Of a stretch of 64,000 nucleotides of DNA, positions 44,134 through 52,644 are shown piece by piece. Position 1 is the stretch's first letter. Each line of letters begins with the position of its first letter. The position numbers and the translations under genes were made by a program. The stretch is from JAPHTQ01 sp050299175 (GTDB taxonomy: Bacteria > Pseudomonadota > Gammaproteobacteria > Thiohalomonadales > Thiohalomonadaceae). Under the pieces are notes generated by a model. The model ran no database searches. It had not been told where the DNA came from and saw nothing but the letters and a program-made list of their open reading frames with translations. The DNA is taken from positions 98,977 to 162,976 of the forward strand of contig JBNKVM010000066.1 in the NCBI GenBank assembly GCA_050299175.1, written 5' to 3'.

Positions 44134-45747
44134 TTACATTCCCAGTTCAGCAAAGAAATCATGCCCCTTGTCGTCAACGATGACGAAGGCGGGGAAGTCT
44201 TTGACCTCAATGCGGTAAATCGCCTCCATCTCCAGTTCCGGGAAGTCGATGACCTCCGATTTGGTGATGTTGTTCTCCGCCAGGATCGCTGCGGCGCCGC
44301 CGATGGAGCCCAGATAGAAGCCGCCGTGGCGTTTGCAGGACTCAGTAACCTGACGGCTGCGGTTGCCCTTGGCCAGCATGATCAATGAGCCACCATGCTT
44401 CTGGAACAGTTCTACGTAGCTGTCCATTCGTCCTGCGGTGGTGGGGCCAAAGGAACCCGAGGCGTAACCCTCCGGAGTCTTGGCCGGTCCGGCGTAGTAG
44501 ACGATGTGGTCTTTAAAGTAGGCAGGTAGTCCCTCGCCGCGATCGAGCATTTCCTTCAGTTTGGCATGGGCGATGTCGCGGGCGACCACGATGGGGCCAT
44601 TGAGCAGCAACCGGGTCTTGATTGGATGTTGCGACAGCTCGGCACGTATCTCCTCCATCGGTCGGTTGAGGTCGAGATGGACGACATGGCCCGACAGCTC
44701 ATCGCTGCTCGGTTCCGGCAGGAAGCGTGCGGGGTTGTGTTCCAGTTCTTCCAGCCAGATACCGTCACGGTCGATACGGCCGAGGATGTTGCGGTCAGCG
44801 GAGCAGGAGACGCCGATACCCACCGGACAGGAGGCGCCATGGCGCGGCAGACGGATCACTCGCACGTCATGGGCGAAATATTTGCCGCCGAACTGGGCAC
44901 CGATCCCCAGCTCACGGGTCAGCTGTAGTATCTGTTGTTCCAGTTCCCGATCGCGGAACGCCTGGCCGTACTCATTGCCCTGCTCTGGCAGGGTGTCGAG
45001 GTAGCGGGCAGAGGCGAGTTTGACCATCTTAAGGTTGGTCTCGGCGGAGGTGCCGCCGATGACAATGGCTAGGTGATAGGGCGGGCAGGCGGAGGTACCG
45101 ATCAACGGCAGCTTCTCCCGCAGGAAGGCCATCATGCTTTCAGGATTGAGCAGCGCCTTGGTTTGCTGGAACAGAAAGGTCTTGTTGGCCGAGCCACCGC
45201 CCTTGGTGATAAAGAGAAACTTGTAACTGTCGCCATCCACAGCCTCGATATCGATCTGCGCCGGCAGGTTGGTACCGGTATTCGTCTCCTCATACATGCT
45301 CAGTGGAGCGATCTGGGAGTAGCGCAGGTTGTCCTCGGCATAGGCGCGGAAGATGCCGCGGGAGATGGCCTCACGGTCATGAGTGCTCCATACCTGCTGC
45401 CCCTTCTTGGTCATGACGATGGCGGTACCGGTGTCCTGGCAGCCGGGCAATACCATCCCGGCGGAGATGTTGGCGTTCTTCAGCAACTCCATGGCGACGA
45501 AGCGATCATTCTGGCTCGCCTCCGGGTCGTCGAGGATATTGCGCAGCTGTTGCAGATGACTGGCACGGTAGAGATGCGAGACCTCGCGGATCGCGGTGTC
45601 GGTCAGCAGGGTCAGTGCCTCGGGGGCGACCTTGAGCATCGGCTTCCCTTCGAAATCGGTAACCGAGACATGCTCCGTCGAAAGCAGGCGGTAGTCGGTG
45701 TCATCGGCTGCCAGCGGCAGTGGATCGGTGTAGTGGAATTCGGCCAT
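44134..45747 (-). CDS. fumA: class I fumarate hydratase ([4Fe-4S], FumA/FumB type)
   Basis: Interconverts fumarate and malate. The 537-residue single-chain form carries the N-terminal alpha part and the C-terminal beta part. The three cluster ligands are visible: C103 (LPGCQDTGT), C221 (SACPPYH) and C315 (GVSCSAD). Family knowledge: class I fumarases are oxygen-sensitive, unlike FumC, in keeping with the ferredoxin-dependent enzymes upstream. It starts 41 bases after the cyclase fusion gene on the same strand and ends at the terminator near tRNA-Val. Confidence 0.96.
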   Translation of the reverse strand: MAEFHYTDPLPLAADDTDYRLLSTEHVSVTDFEGKPMLKVAPEALTLLTDTAIREVSHLYRASHLQQLRNILDDPEASQNDRFVAMELLKNANISAGMVLPGCQDTGTAIVMTKKGQQVWSTHDREAISRGIFRAYAEDNLRYSQIAPLSMYEETNTGTNLPAQIDIEAVDGDSYKFLFITKGGGSANKTFLFQQTKALLNPESMMAFLREKLPLIGTSACPPYHLAIVIGGTSAETNLKMVKLASARYLDTLPEQGNEYGQAFRDRELEQQILQLTRELGIGAQFGGKYFAHDVRVIRLPRHGASCPVGIGVSCSADRNILGRIDRDGIWLEELEHNPARFLPEPSSDELSGHVVHLDLNRPMEEIRAELSQHPIKTRLLLNGPIVVARDIAHAKLKEMLDRGEGLPAYFKDHIVYYAGPAKTPEGYASGSFGPTTAGRMDSYVELFQKHGGSLIMLAKGNRSRQVTESCKRHGGFYLGSIGGAAAILAENNITKSEVIDFPELEMEAIYRIEVKDFPAFVIVDDKGHDFFAELGM

Positions 45748-45788
45748 GCCGTGTTATGACTCCGCGCAGTGAGATTCAGCTGCACAAA

Positions 45789-48497
45789 CTAGCGTTTTTT
45801 GCGCAACTGTTCCAGCAGCTCGGGACGATGGAGGACTTCGTAGAAGTGGCGGCCTTCGACCGATGGGCAGTCGTTGACCTTGTATTGTGGGTCGTAGATA
45901 TGGATGGGGGCCTTGCGGATCACCAGGCTCTGTTCGCTACCGAGCAGGTCAACAAACCTGCCGGTGTAGAGCTCACTTTCACTAATGGCCGGGATGCCAT
46001 TGTTGACCCGTTTCAGTTTTTGTTCCCCGGCCAGCCGTTTGAAGACACTCTCTTCAAGGTTGATTCCATTGATGTTGTAGATCAGATCTTTTTGCGCTTT
46101 CTCACCGTGCCCGAGGGCAGTGTCAGAGGGGTGGTAGACCTCGACAAAGGGGCTCTCGAAATGCTGCTGCGCGCGCCAGTTACGTACGCTCCAGGTCGAG
46201 GCGGAGAGGCGGTCGGCACGGTTGATCGCCGGAGAGATGGTGATGCGATGCTGCTTGTCGAACAGGTAGCGCGGTGCTCCCTGCTGGAAGGCGATGCCGA
46301 TACCCAGTTCCAACTGTGGCAGGCCGTAGACGGTAAGCTCCTGGTTCTGTTTGGCAACGATTTGCAGGATACGTGCCGCCAATCCGCAGGCCCGGGCAGC
46401 GAGCATATGGTCCTGATGTGGGCCACCATACTCGTTGAGGATCAGGATGATCGCATCCCCCTCAATGAAAACCTTCTCCGCACCGTAGTTCTCGATGACC
46501 TCGTTAATCGGCAGGAAGAAATTCTGCTCGAAGTGGGTCGCCGGATTCAATTCCAGCTCGGTCAACTTTTCGGTGACCTCGGTGGAGCCGCGCAGGTCTG
46601 CCTTGATGATGATATGGGAGAGGATCGGTGCGTTCGCAGTACGTATCTCCGAGGCGTGGAGAAATTCGTAGAGGGTGTAGTTCGCGCGTGAAGTCTCTAC
46701 CTCATGAGGTTCCTGCAACAGGCGGAGTTCGTTGGCTGCCTGTTGGTAGGTGAGAAGCAATAGTAGGTCGCGCCGATAACGGGCGAAGTCCTGCAGGAAC
46801 GGTAACAGATAGCGTTCCAGTAGTTTGGGATTCTGGTGGATGTCATGCCAGGCACGGGCAACCCCTTCCGAGGGTGGTGGCGTCTGTGCGCTGCGAAGGA
46901 CATCTCGAAGTCGTTGCTGGAACTCCTGCTTGCTGGCGTCGCGTGCCAGCAGGTTGAGCAGCAGGGCGGGAGAGATATCGCTGGGATGTGCCTTGAGAAT
47001 GCTTTTACACAGGTAGGTGGCACAGATCCAGGGCGTCAGCCCAGCTTCGCTGAGTTGTGTGTGCATCTTCTGCCACAACCGTTTCTGGAATTTTTTGTGC
47101 TGGCGGAACTGGTGATAACGGCGCCAGTTACCCTGCTGCAGGCTTTTGTTGAGCTTGCGGGTGCTCCAGTTTTGATCCAGCAGAATGGCAATATTGCCGG
47201 GATGCATCAGCGCCGAGGGTTGTAGCAAGGCTTCCAATGTTGCACTGCTGATAGTAGAGGAACTGATGGCGTGATAGATGTTACCGTCATCTTCCGTCTC
47301 CTCAATCAGTGGCAGGCAGTCCGTCAGGGTTTTCGTCAGGAAGGCATCGAGATTAACGAAGCTGTTTGGGTCACTCTGCTGCTGACCAAGCAGCAGATAG
47401 TGTTCCATTTGTAGTTGTTCGTCATTACCGTTACCTGCCAGCAACATCGGCGAATGCATCGCTTGAAGGGCAAACAGGGTCTTTTTGTCGAACAGGGCAC
47501 GAATGCTTTTTTCCAGCCCCTTACCTCGGCGGTCGAACAGTGTCTCGAGCAGGATATGATTGGTCAACACAGTGATGTGGCTGCGGTGGCGGAACAGCCA
47601 TTCAACCAGTCGAGGTTGTTTTGCCTGTGCCTTGAGACCACGAATACTGTGAAGGTTGCCGTCTTCCTTGCTTTGTTTTACCAACGACGAAACCGCGCTG
47701 TTTACCTTTTCATGAACGAACTTGAGTAGTGCAGTTATGAACAGATCGGGAAACTGTTTTTCGCCACTATCGCGCACCTTGCGCAGTGAGAAGGCCAGTA
47801 GTTCATTGAAGGCCGTACGCGCATTGGCACTGTATTTTTCTGGAATCGTTGGGCGGGTCCGTCCCTGTTGTAAGTGGGTGATGACCTGAGGTAACAGATA
47901 TTGCAGTAACTGGTTTACGCTCTCCTGAAAGTGAGGCGAGAGATAGACGTCGATGTGAATATTGTCGATGCCCCGCGGGATGGGGGAGAAGTTGAGCGGG
48001 ACCAGATCGGGCGGGGCCAGTGTCACCCGGCTGCGCACGCGTGACTGGCTAACCAACAGGACATAAATCAGCAGCGCAAAGCTACTGAGCAGTGCCAGGT
48101 CGGCGATCCCGGCATTGAGTGTAAAGGCGTTGTTGAACTCGATACTCAGCGGGCTGTAGACATTGCCGCGTACGGTCAGGTCAAAGGCCTGAGAAAGGAT
48201 CCCGCCACCGGCAACCTGCAGGGCGAGCAGGGTACGCAGGGTGGCGAAGTGCGACTGTATCGTCAGCTGGGTGATCAGCAGGTGCACCCCGACCAGACCG
48301 GCCAGTAACAGCAAGGTACTGCTCTGGGAGAGTACGGCGGTGATCTCGGCGGTGGTGAGGGGGGAGGCGCCTGCCAGCTTGAAGGTTAGGGCACCAAAGG
48401 CAATTTGCTGTGCCTCGATAAATCCCGGGGTGCTGATGAACCACTTGGATGTCTGATCCAGTAACAGGACGCTGAGGGCGAGCCAGGCGTAGCGCAT
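45789..48497 (-). CDS. fusion of an LspA-like membrane domain with a class III nucleotide cyclase-like domain
   Basis: 902-residue protein. N-terminal ~150 residues: four hydrophobic segments resembling signal peptidase II, with LLLDQTSKW (D14) and two acidic residues at matching places (D106 in AFDLTVRG, D133 in NAGIADLAL). Residues ~170-620: an alpha-helical region I cannot assign. C-terminal ~200 residues: cyclase homology domain with KADLRGST (D634), FIEGDAI (D681) and INRADRL (N759/R763), so both metal aspartates and the Asn/Arg pair appear kept. It may make cAMP or cGMP at the membrane. It sits between mdh (75-base gap) and fumarase on the same strand. Confidence 0.72.
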   Translation of the reverse strand: MRYAWLALSVLLLDQTSKWFISTPGFIEAQQIAFGALTFKLAGASPLTTAEITAVLSQSSTLLLLAGLVGVHLLITQLTIQSHFATLRTLLALQVAGGGILSQAFDLTVRGNVYSPLSIEFNNAFTLNAGIADLALLSSFALLIYVLLVSQSRVRSRVTLAPPDLVPLNFSPIPRGIDNIHIDVYLSPHFQESVNQLLQYLLPQVITHLQQGRTRPTIPEKYSANARTAFNELLAFSLRKVRDSGEKQFPDLFITALLKFVHEKVNSAVSSLVKQSKEDGNLHSIRGLKAQAKQPRLVEWLFRHRSHITVLTNHILLETLFDRRGKGLEKSIRALFDKKTLFALQAMHSPMLLAGNGNDEQLQMEHYLLLGQQQSDPNSFVNLDAFLTKTLTDCLPLIEETEDDGNIYHAISSSTISSATLEALLQPSALMHPGNIAILLDQNWSTRKLNKSLQQGNWRRYHQFRQHKKFQKRLWQKMHTQLSEAGLTPWICATYLCKSILKAHPSDISPALLLNLLARDASKQEFQQRLRDVLRSAQTPPPSEGVARAWHDIHQNPKLLERYLLPFLQDFARYRRDLLLLLTYQQAANELRLLQEPHEVETSRANYTLYEFLHASEIRTANAPILSHIIIKADLRGSTEVTEKLTELELNPATHFEQNFFLPINEVIENYGAEKVFIEGDAIILILNEYGGPHQDHMLAARACGLAARILQIVAKQNQELTVYGLPQLELGIGIAFQQGAPRYLFDKQHRITISPAINRADRLSASTWSVRNWRAQQHFESPFVEVYHPSDTALGHGEKAQKDLIYNINGINLEESVFKRLAGEQKLKRVNNGIPAISESELYTGRFVDLLGSEQSLVIRKAPIHIYDPQYKVNDCPSVEGRHFYEVLHRPELLEQLRKKR

Positions 48498-48572
48498 ATT
48501 TAGCAGCCTCCGCCTGTGACAGCCCAGGTGGCGTGTTGTGGCAATCCCTGCCAGCGTCCTGTTCCGTCTGCG

Positions 48573-49508
48573 TTACATCCCCGTCTGCCTGACACTCTGT
48601 AGGACAGCCTCCGCGGTCGTGGAGAGGGCTTGTTGTTCTTCCTCGGTCAGTTCGACCTGCAGTACACGTTCAACGCCATCGGCACCGATGACGCAGGGAA
48701 CGCCAAGGAAATACCCGTCCACACCATATTCGCCCTGACACAGGGCAGAAGAACTGATCACCCGTTTCTTGTCGCCCAGATAGGCCTCGATCATCTCCAG
48801 GATCGACGCAGCGGAACTGAAGAAGGCGCTACCGTTGCCCAGTAGTTGGACAATCTCTGTACCGGCTTCCTTTGTACGACTAACGATCTGTTCCAGTTGT
48901 TGTTCGCTCAGCAGGTCGGTGATCGGGATGCCGGCAACACTGGCGGTGCGGATCAGCGGCACCATGGTCGGGCCGTGGCCACCCATCACCATGCAGGAGA
49001 CATCTTTCACCGACAGGCCGGTCTCTTCAGCGATGTAATGCTGGAAGCGGCCGGTGTCGAGTGCGCCTGAAAGGCCGACGATCTGGTTATGCGGAAAACC
49101 GGAGACCTTGTGGAACACATAGCTCATGGTGTCCACCGGGTTGGTGGCGACGATGACAAAGGCCTGTGGGCAGTGCTGTTTAATCTTCTGCGCCACGTCC
49201 TGAATGATGCCAATGTTGATATGGAGCAGGTCCTCGCGGGACATGTTCGGTTTGCGCGGAACCCCGGCGGTGACGACAACGATCTCTGCATCGGCGATAT
49301 CTTTGTAGTCGCTGGTGGTGTTTAACTTAACGTCGATACCGAGGTGCGGCATCAGGTGATCGATATCCAGCGCCTTACCCTTTACCGGGTCCAGGTGCTG
49401 CGGCAGATCCACCAAAGTGACATCACCCAGCTCGCGCTGGGTGACCATGAGTGTAAGGATGCTGCCAATCTGACCGCCGCCAATCACGGCGATTCTTTTT
49501 CTTCTCAT
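48573..49508 (-). CDS. mdh: malate dehydrogenase (LDH-like)
   Basis: NAD-dependent malate/oxaloacetate interconversion. The 311-residue protein belongs to the LDH-like MDH group. Seen: GGGQIG (~10-15), D34 after the second strand (NAD preference), the mobile loop with R85 and R91 (VPRKPNMSRED), N123, R154 and the catalytic H178 in GGHGP. R85 in place of Gln marks malate rather than lactate as substrate. It overlaps the small Cys-rich gene by four bases (ATGA), placing it in the rnf operon. Confidence 0.95.
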   Translation of the reverse strand: MRRKRIAVIGGGQIGSILTLMVTQRELGDVTLVDLPQHLDPVKGKALDIDHLMPHLGIDVKLNTTSDYKDIADAEIVVVTAGVPRKPNMSREDLLHINIGIIQDVAQKIKQHCPQAFVIVATNPVDTMSYVFHKVSGFPHNQIVGLSGALDTGRFQHYIAEETGLSVKDVSCMVMGGHGPTMVPLIRTASVAGIPITDLLSEQQLEQIVSRTKEAGTEIVQLLGNGSAFFSSAASILEMIEAYLGDKKRVISSSALCQGEYGVDGYFLGVPCVIGADGVERVLQVELTEEEQQALSTTAEAVLQSVRQTGM

Positions 49509-49741
49509 TCGTGCTCTCCAACTTTTCCCCCAGGGTGCGAATGAGCTTCCCCGGAAATATTTTCTACCGCAATCGTTGTTGTGTTTGTTGCCGGCTTAGC
49601 TGCACACGCGCCACCCTGGCAGGCACCGCAGCCCGGCTTGTAATTCTCCCGCTGTGGGTCGACCCGTTTCAGCCAGAGTTGAAACGCCATCCACACAGCG
49701 CAGAGCAGGGTGATAGCGGTAAGTGAAATCACGTATTCCAT
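49505..49741 (-). CDS. small Cys-rich single-pass membrane protein
   Basis: 78-residue protein: one membrane helix (~4-24), a basic WLKRVDP turn, then a cysteine cluster GCGACQGGACAA (C38, C41, C46) and a Ser/His-rich tail. It resembles in layout the NqrM/DUF539 and FeoB-associated Cys-rich proteins, small membrane proteins tied to flavin or iron delivery for Na+-NQR or iron transport, but the cysteine spacing differs. It lies directly between rnfA and mdh. I infer a maturation or metal-handling role for Rnf; there is no direct proof. Confidence 0.6.
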   Translation of the reverse strand: MEYVISLTAITLLCAVWMAFQLWLKRVDPQRENYKPGCGACQGGACAAKPATNTTTIAVENISGEAHSHPGGKVGEHE

Positions 49742-49756
49742 AGCGAGCCCGCTACT

Positions 49757-50338
49757 TTACGTGGAACTGAAGAGCCCGGCAAATCCCATAAAGGCCATGG
49801 AGAGGATACCGGCGATGATCAGATTGAAGGCGGTGCCCCGAACCAACGCCGGTACATCGTTGATTTCGGTCTCCTCGCGGATGCCTGCCATCAGCACCAT
49901 TGCCAGGGTGAAACCGGCCCCGGCTCCGAGGGCAAAGGTTAGCCCTTCCATCAGGCCGTAGCCGCGATTGGTGGCGAAGATCGCCAGGCCGAGGATGGCG
50001 CAGTTGGTGGTGATCAACGGCAGGAAGATACCCAGCGACTGGAATAGCGCCGGGCTCAGTTTCTTGATCGCCATCTCGATGAACTGCACCGTACTGGCGA
50101 TGACCACGATGAAGCTGATCAAACGCAGGTAGGGGGCGTAGACCAGCACATAGGTATTGAGCAGCCAGGCGCACAGGGCGGTAATCACCAGCACGAAGGT
50201 GGTCGCCAGGCCGAGGCGGAACGAGGTCTCCAGCCGACCCGAGACGCCGAGGAAGGGGCAGAGGCCGAGGAAATAGGCGAGCACGAAGTTGTTGATCAAC
50301 AGTGCGCTGATGAAGATCCAGATCAACTCTCCCATCAT
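49757..50338 (-). CDS. rnfA: Rnf complex membrane subunit A
   Basis: 193-residue inner-membrane protein with six membrane helices. Conserved cysteine segments GLCPFLG (~25-31) and TTNCAILG (~109-116) are those proposed to hold an iron-sulfur centre at the RnfA-RnfE interface. Overlaps rnfE by four bases. Confidence 0.96.
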   Translation of the reverse strand: MMGELIWIFISALLINNFVLAYFLGLCPFLGVSGRLETSFRLGLATTFVLVITALCAWLLNTYVLVYAPYLRLISFIVVIASTVQFIEMAIKKLSPALFQSLGIFLPLITTNCAILGLAIFATNRGYGLMEGLTFALGAGAGFTLAMVLMAGIREETEINDVPALVRGTAFNLIIAGILSMAFMGFAGLFSST

Positions 50339-50985
50339 GCGCCCCCTTCTTCAGCGGCGGCCACCTGGGCGAGGAAGGCTTTGCGCCGTTCACCGACCCA
50401 GTTGAACAGCAGCAGCAACAGGCCGAGGGTGATGAAGCCGCCCGGCGGCAGGATCATGATCACCCACGGCTCGAAGTGCGAACCGAACAGGTCGATACCC
50501 AGCAGTGAACCCGAGCCGAGGATCTCGCGCACCGAGCCAAGGGAGAGCAGGGCAAGCATAAAACCACCGGCCATGCCGATGGCATCCATCACTGCGTATT
50601 TCACGCTGTGCCTGGAGGCGAACGCCTCCTGACGGCCAAGGATGATGCAGTTGGCGACGATCAGCGGAATGAACGCGCCCAACTCCTTATGCACCTTGGG
50701 CACCAATGCCAGCAGGGTGTAGTCGGCCACGGTGACGAAGGTAGCGATGATGATGACGTAGACAGAGATGCGTACCTGCTTGGGGATGATCGACTTCATC
50801 ATCGACACCAGGAAGCTGGAGCCGACCAGGACGAAGAAGGTGGCCAGACCCATGGCGATGGCGTTCACCGCCGAGTTGGTCACCGCCAGCATCGGGCACA
50901 TGCCCAGCACCTGGACGAACACGGGGTTCTCGCGCCACAGGCCTTTCAGGAATTCTTCGTAGGAGCTGGGTTTGTTAGCGGCCAT
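50335..50985 (-). CDS. rnfE: Rnf complex membrane subunit E
   Basis: 216-residue six-helix membrane protein, paralogue of RnfA: ENPVFVQVLGMCPMLAVT (~19-36) and ANCIILGRQEAFAS (~110-123) hold the paired conserved cysteines. Overlaps rnfG by 11 bases. Confidence 0.96.
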   Translation of the reverse strand: MAANKPSSYEEFLKGLWRENPVFVQVLGMCPMLAVTNSAVNAIAMGLATFFVLVGSSFLVSMMKSIIPKQVRISVYVIIIATFVTVADYTLLALVPKVHKELGAFIPLIVANCIILGRQEAFASRHSVKYAVMDAIGMAGGFMLALLSLGSVREILGSGSLLGIDLFGSHFEPWVIMILPPGGFITLGLLLLLFNWVGERRKAFLAQVAAAEEGGA

Positions 50986-51625
50986 CGCTCACTCCTTCGG
51001 TCGGTGGGTTCAGCGGCAGGCGCGGGCGCCAGCGTGCGATCCCTTCGTTCATGATCCGCACCACCGCCTTGGAGGAGATGGTGGCGCCGGTGATAGCGTC
51101 GATCTCGTTGGGTGTTGCTTTGTGGCCTTTCTTCACCGCGACGATCTGCGGTTCGGTCGCCAGGTCGTTGAAGTTGGCGACGAAGTCGGCGTCTTTATAA
51201 ATCTTGTCACCCAGTCCCGGCGTCTCACGGCTCTCCAGAATCCACATCCCCACCACCTTGCGGCTGTCAGGCAGGTAGCCGAACAACAGACTCACTGTGT
51301 CCTGGAAGCCCGGTCCTGCGCTGGCGATGGCGTAGCCGATGAAGCGGCCCTTGTCGTCGTAACCGGCGTAGACCGTGTCCTCGCCGTCCTTGCCACCGTC
51401 GGCGTTCACCAGTTGGGTGCCGTCGTAGCGGAATTTGTGCATCTGGCTCACACCGGGTAGCACACGGAATACCGCTTCACGCAGCTCCTGTGCCTTGTTG
51501 GCGGTGATGGTCGGCAGGGTGGCGACATAGATGCCGATGATGATCAGCCCGGAGAGGAAACCGGCTATTGCCAGTGAGGCGACCAGTCGGGTCGAGGTCG
51601 GTTCTTTCACGGCGAGTTCGCTCAT
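50975..51625 (-). CDS. rnfG: Rnf complex FMN-binding subunit G
   Basis: 216-residue protein with one N-terminal membrane helix (~14-35) and a periplasmic FMN-binding domain. ITGATISS at 178-185 is the flavinylation site, with Thr182 expected to carry the covalent FMN through a phosphoester bond added by ApbE. ApbE is not in the window. Overlaps rnfD by four bases. Confidence 0.96.
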   Translation of the reverse strand: MSELAVKEPTSTRLVASLAIAGFLSGLIIIGIYVATLPTITANKAQELREAVFRVLPGVSQMHKFRYDGTQLVNADGGKDGEDTVYAGYDDKGRFIGYAIASAGPGFQDTVSLLFGYLPDSRKVVGMWILESRETPGLGDKIYKDADFVANFNDLATEPQIVAVKKGHKATPNEIDAITGATISSKAVVRIMNEGIARWRPRLPLNPPTEGVSDGR

Positions 51626-52644
51626 GACGCCTTCCTCCCGCGGCCGAACACCCTCGGCTGGGTATAGCGGTCGATTAGCGGCGTGGCTGCGTTCATCAGC
51701 AGGATCGCGTACATCATTCCCTCGGGGAAGCCGCCGAAGACACGAATCAGAACAACCAGCAGGCCGACGCCGATGGCGAAGATCCAGGCGCCTTTTGGTG
51801 TGATCGGCGAGGTGACGGGGTCAGTGGCCATGTAGATAGCCCCCAGCAGCATGCCGCCGGAGAAGAGGGTGAAGAGCGGTGAGGGATATTTGTCCGCATC
51901 GATGCCGAAGAGCACAGCGGAGAAGAGCGCCGCGGTGGCGAGGATACCGACCGGGATGCGCCAGTCGAGGTCGCGGCGCAGGAACAGATAGACCCCACCG
52001 AGGATCAGCAGCAGCGCGCTGGTCTCGCCCAGCGAGCCGCTGGCGTTACCGATGAACAGCTCGCCCAGGTCGCTGGCCTGGTGCTGGAACTTCATCAGGT
52101 TCAGTGGCGTGGCGGCGGAGATGGCGTCGTTCACTTCGCCGTGCATGAACGGCAGTGCCAGATTGCTGGCGTGGATGGTGAGGAAATCTGCCGGGCCGCT
52201 CTGTTGCACCCAGGTGGTCATGGCGTTGGGGAAGGTCGCCAGCAGAAAAGCGCGGCCTACCAGCGCCGGGTTGAAGATGTTGCTGCCGAGTCCGCCCCAG
52301 ATCAGCTTGCCCAGACCGATGCTGACCACACCACCGAGAAAGGCCATCCACAGTGGCAGGCCCGGTGGCAGGGTCAGGCCCAGCAGCAGGCCGGTGAGAG
52401 CGGCGCTGTTATCGCGCAGGTCCAGGTTACGCTCCTCTTTGGCGGTAAAGGCCCATTCGGTCCATACCGCCCCGGCGATACTCGCCAACAGCACCAGCAG
52501 TGCGGCGAGCCCGAAGTACCAGAGGGAAGCCAGGGTAGCGGGCAGTAGCGCCAGCCAGACATCGCGCATTGCCGCCGGGGTGGTCATGCCCTGGCGCAGT
52601 AGCGGTGCCGATTGCAGCAGTAGTTTCGGGTCTTTCTGACTCAT
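51622..52644 (-). CDS. rnfD: Rnf complex FMN-binding membrane subunit D
   Basis: 340-residue membrane protein with about ten helices. The covalent FMN site is SAAT at 176-179 (Thr179) in DAISAATPL. I start at the ATG that overlaps the rnfC stop (ATGA); a reading 93 bases longer lies inside rnfC and is not conserved. Part of the Na+- or H+-pumping route from ferredoxin to NAD. Confidence 0.95.
   Translation of the reverse strand: MSQKDPKLLLQSAPLLRQGMTTPAAMRDVWLALLPATLASLWYFGLAALLVLLASIAGAVWTEWAFTAKEERNLDLRDNSAALTGLLLGLTLPPGLPLWMAFLGGVVSIGLGKLIWGGLGSNIFNPALVGRAFLLATFPNAMTTWVQQSGPADFLTIHASNLALPFMHGEVNDAISAATPLNLMKFQHQASDLGELFIGNASGSLGETSALLLILGGVYLFLRRDLDWRIPVGILATAALFSAVLFGIDADKYPSPLFTLFSGGMLLGAIYMATDPVTSPITPKGAWIFAIGVGLLVVLIRVFGGFPEGMMYAILLMNAATPLIDRYTQPRVFGRGRKAS

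Noticed and set aside
45720..46691. 323-codon plus-strand frame opposite the cyclase fusion gene
   Set aside because: Antisense to a protein with clear cyclase motifs; no ribosome site or known domain.
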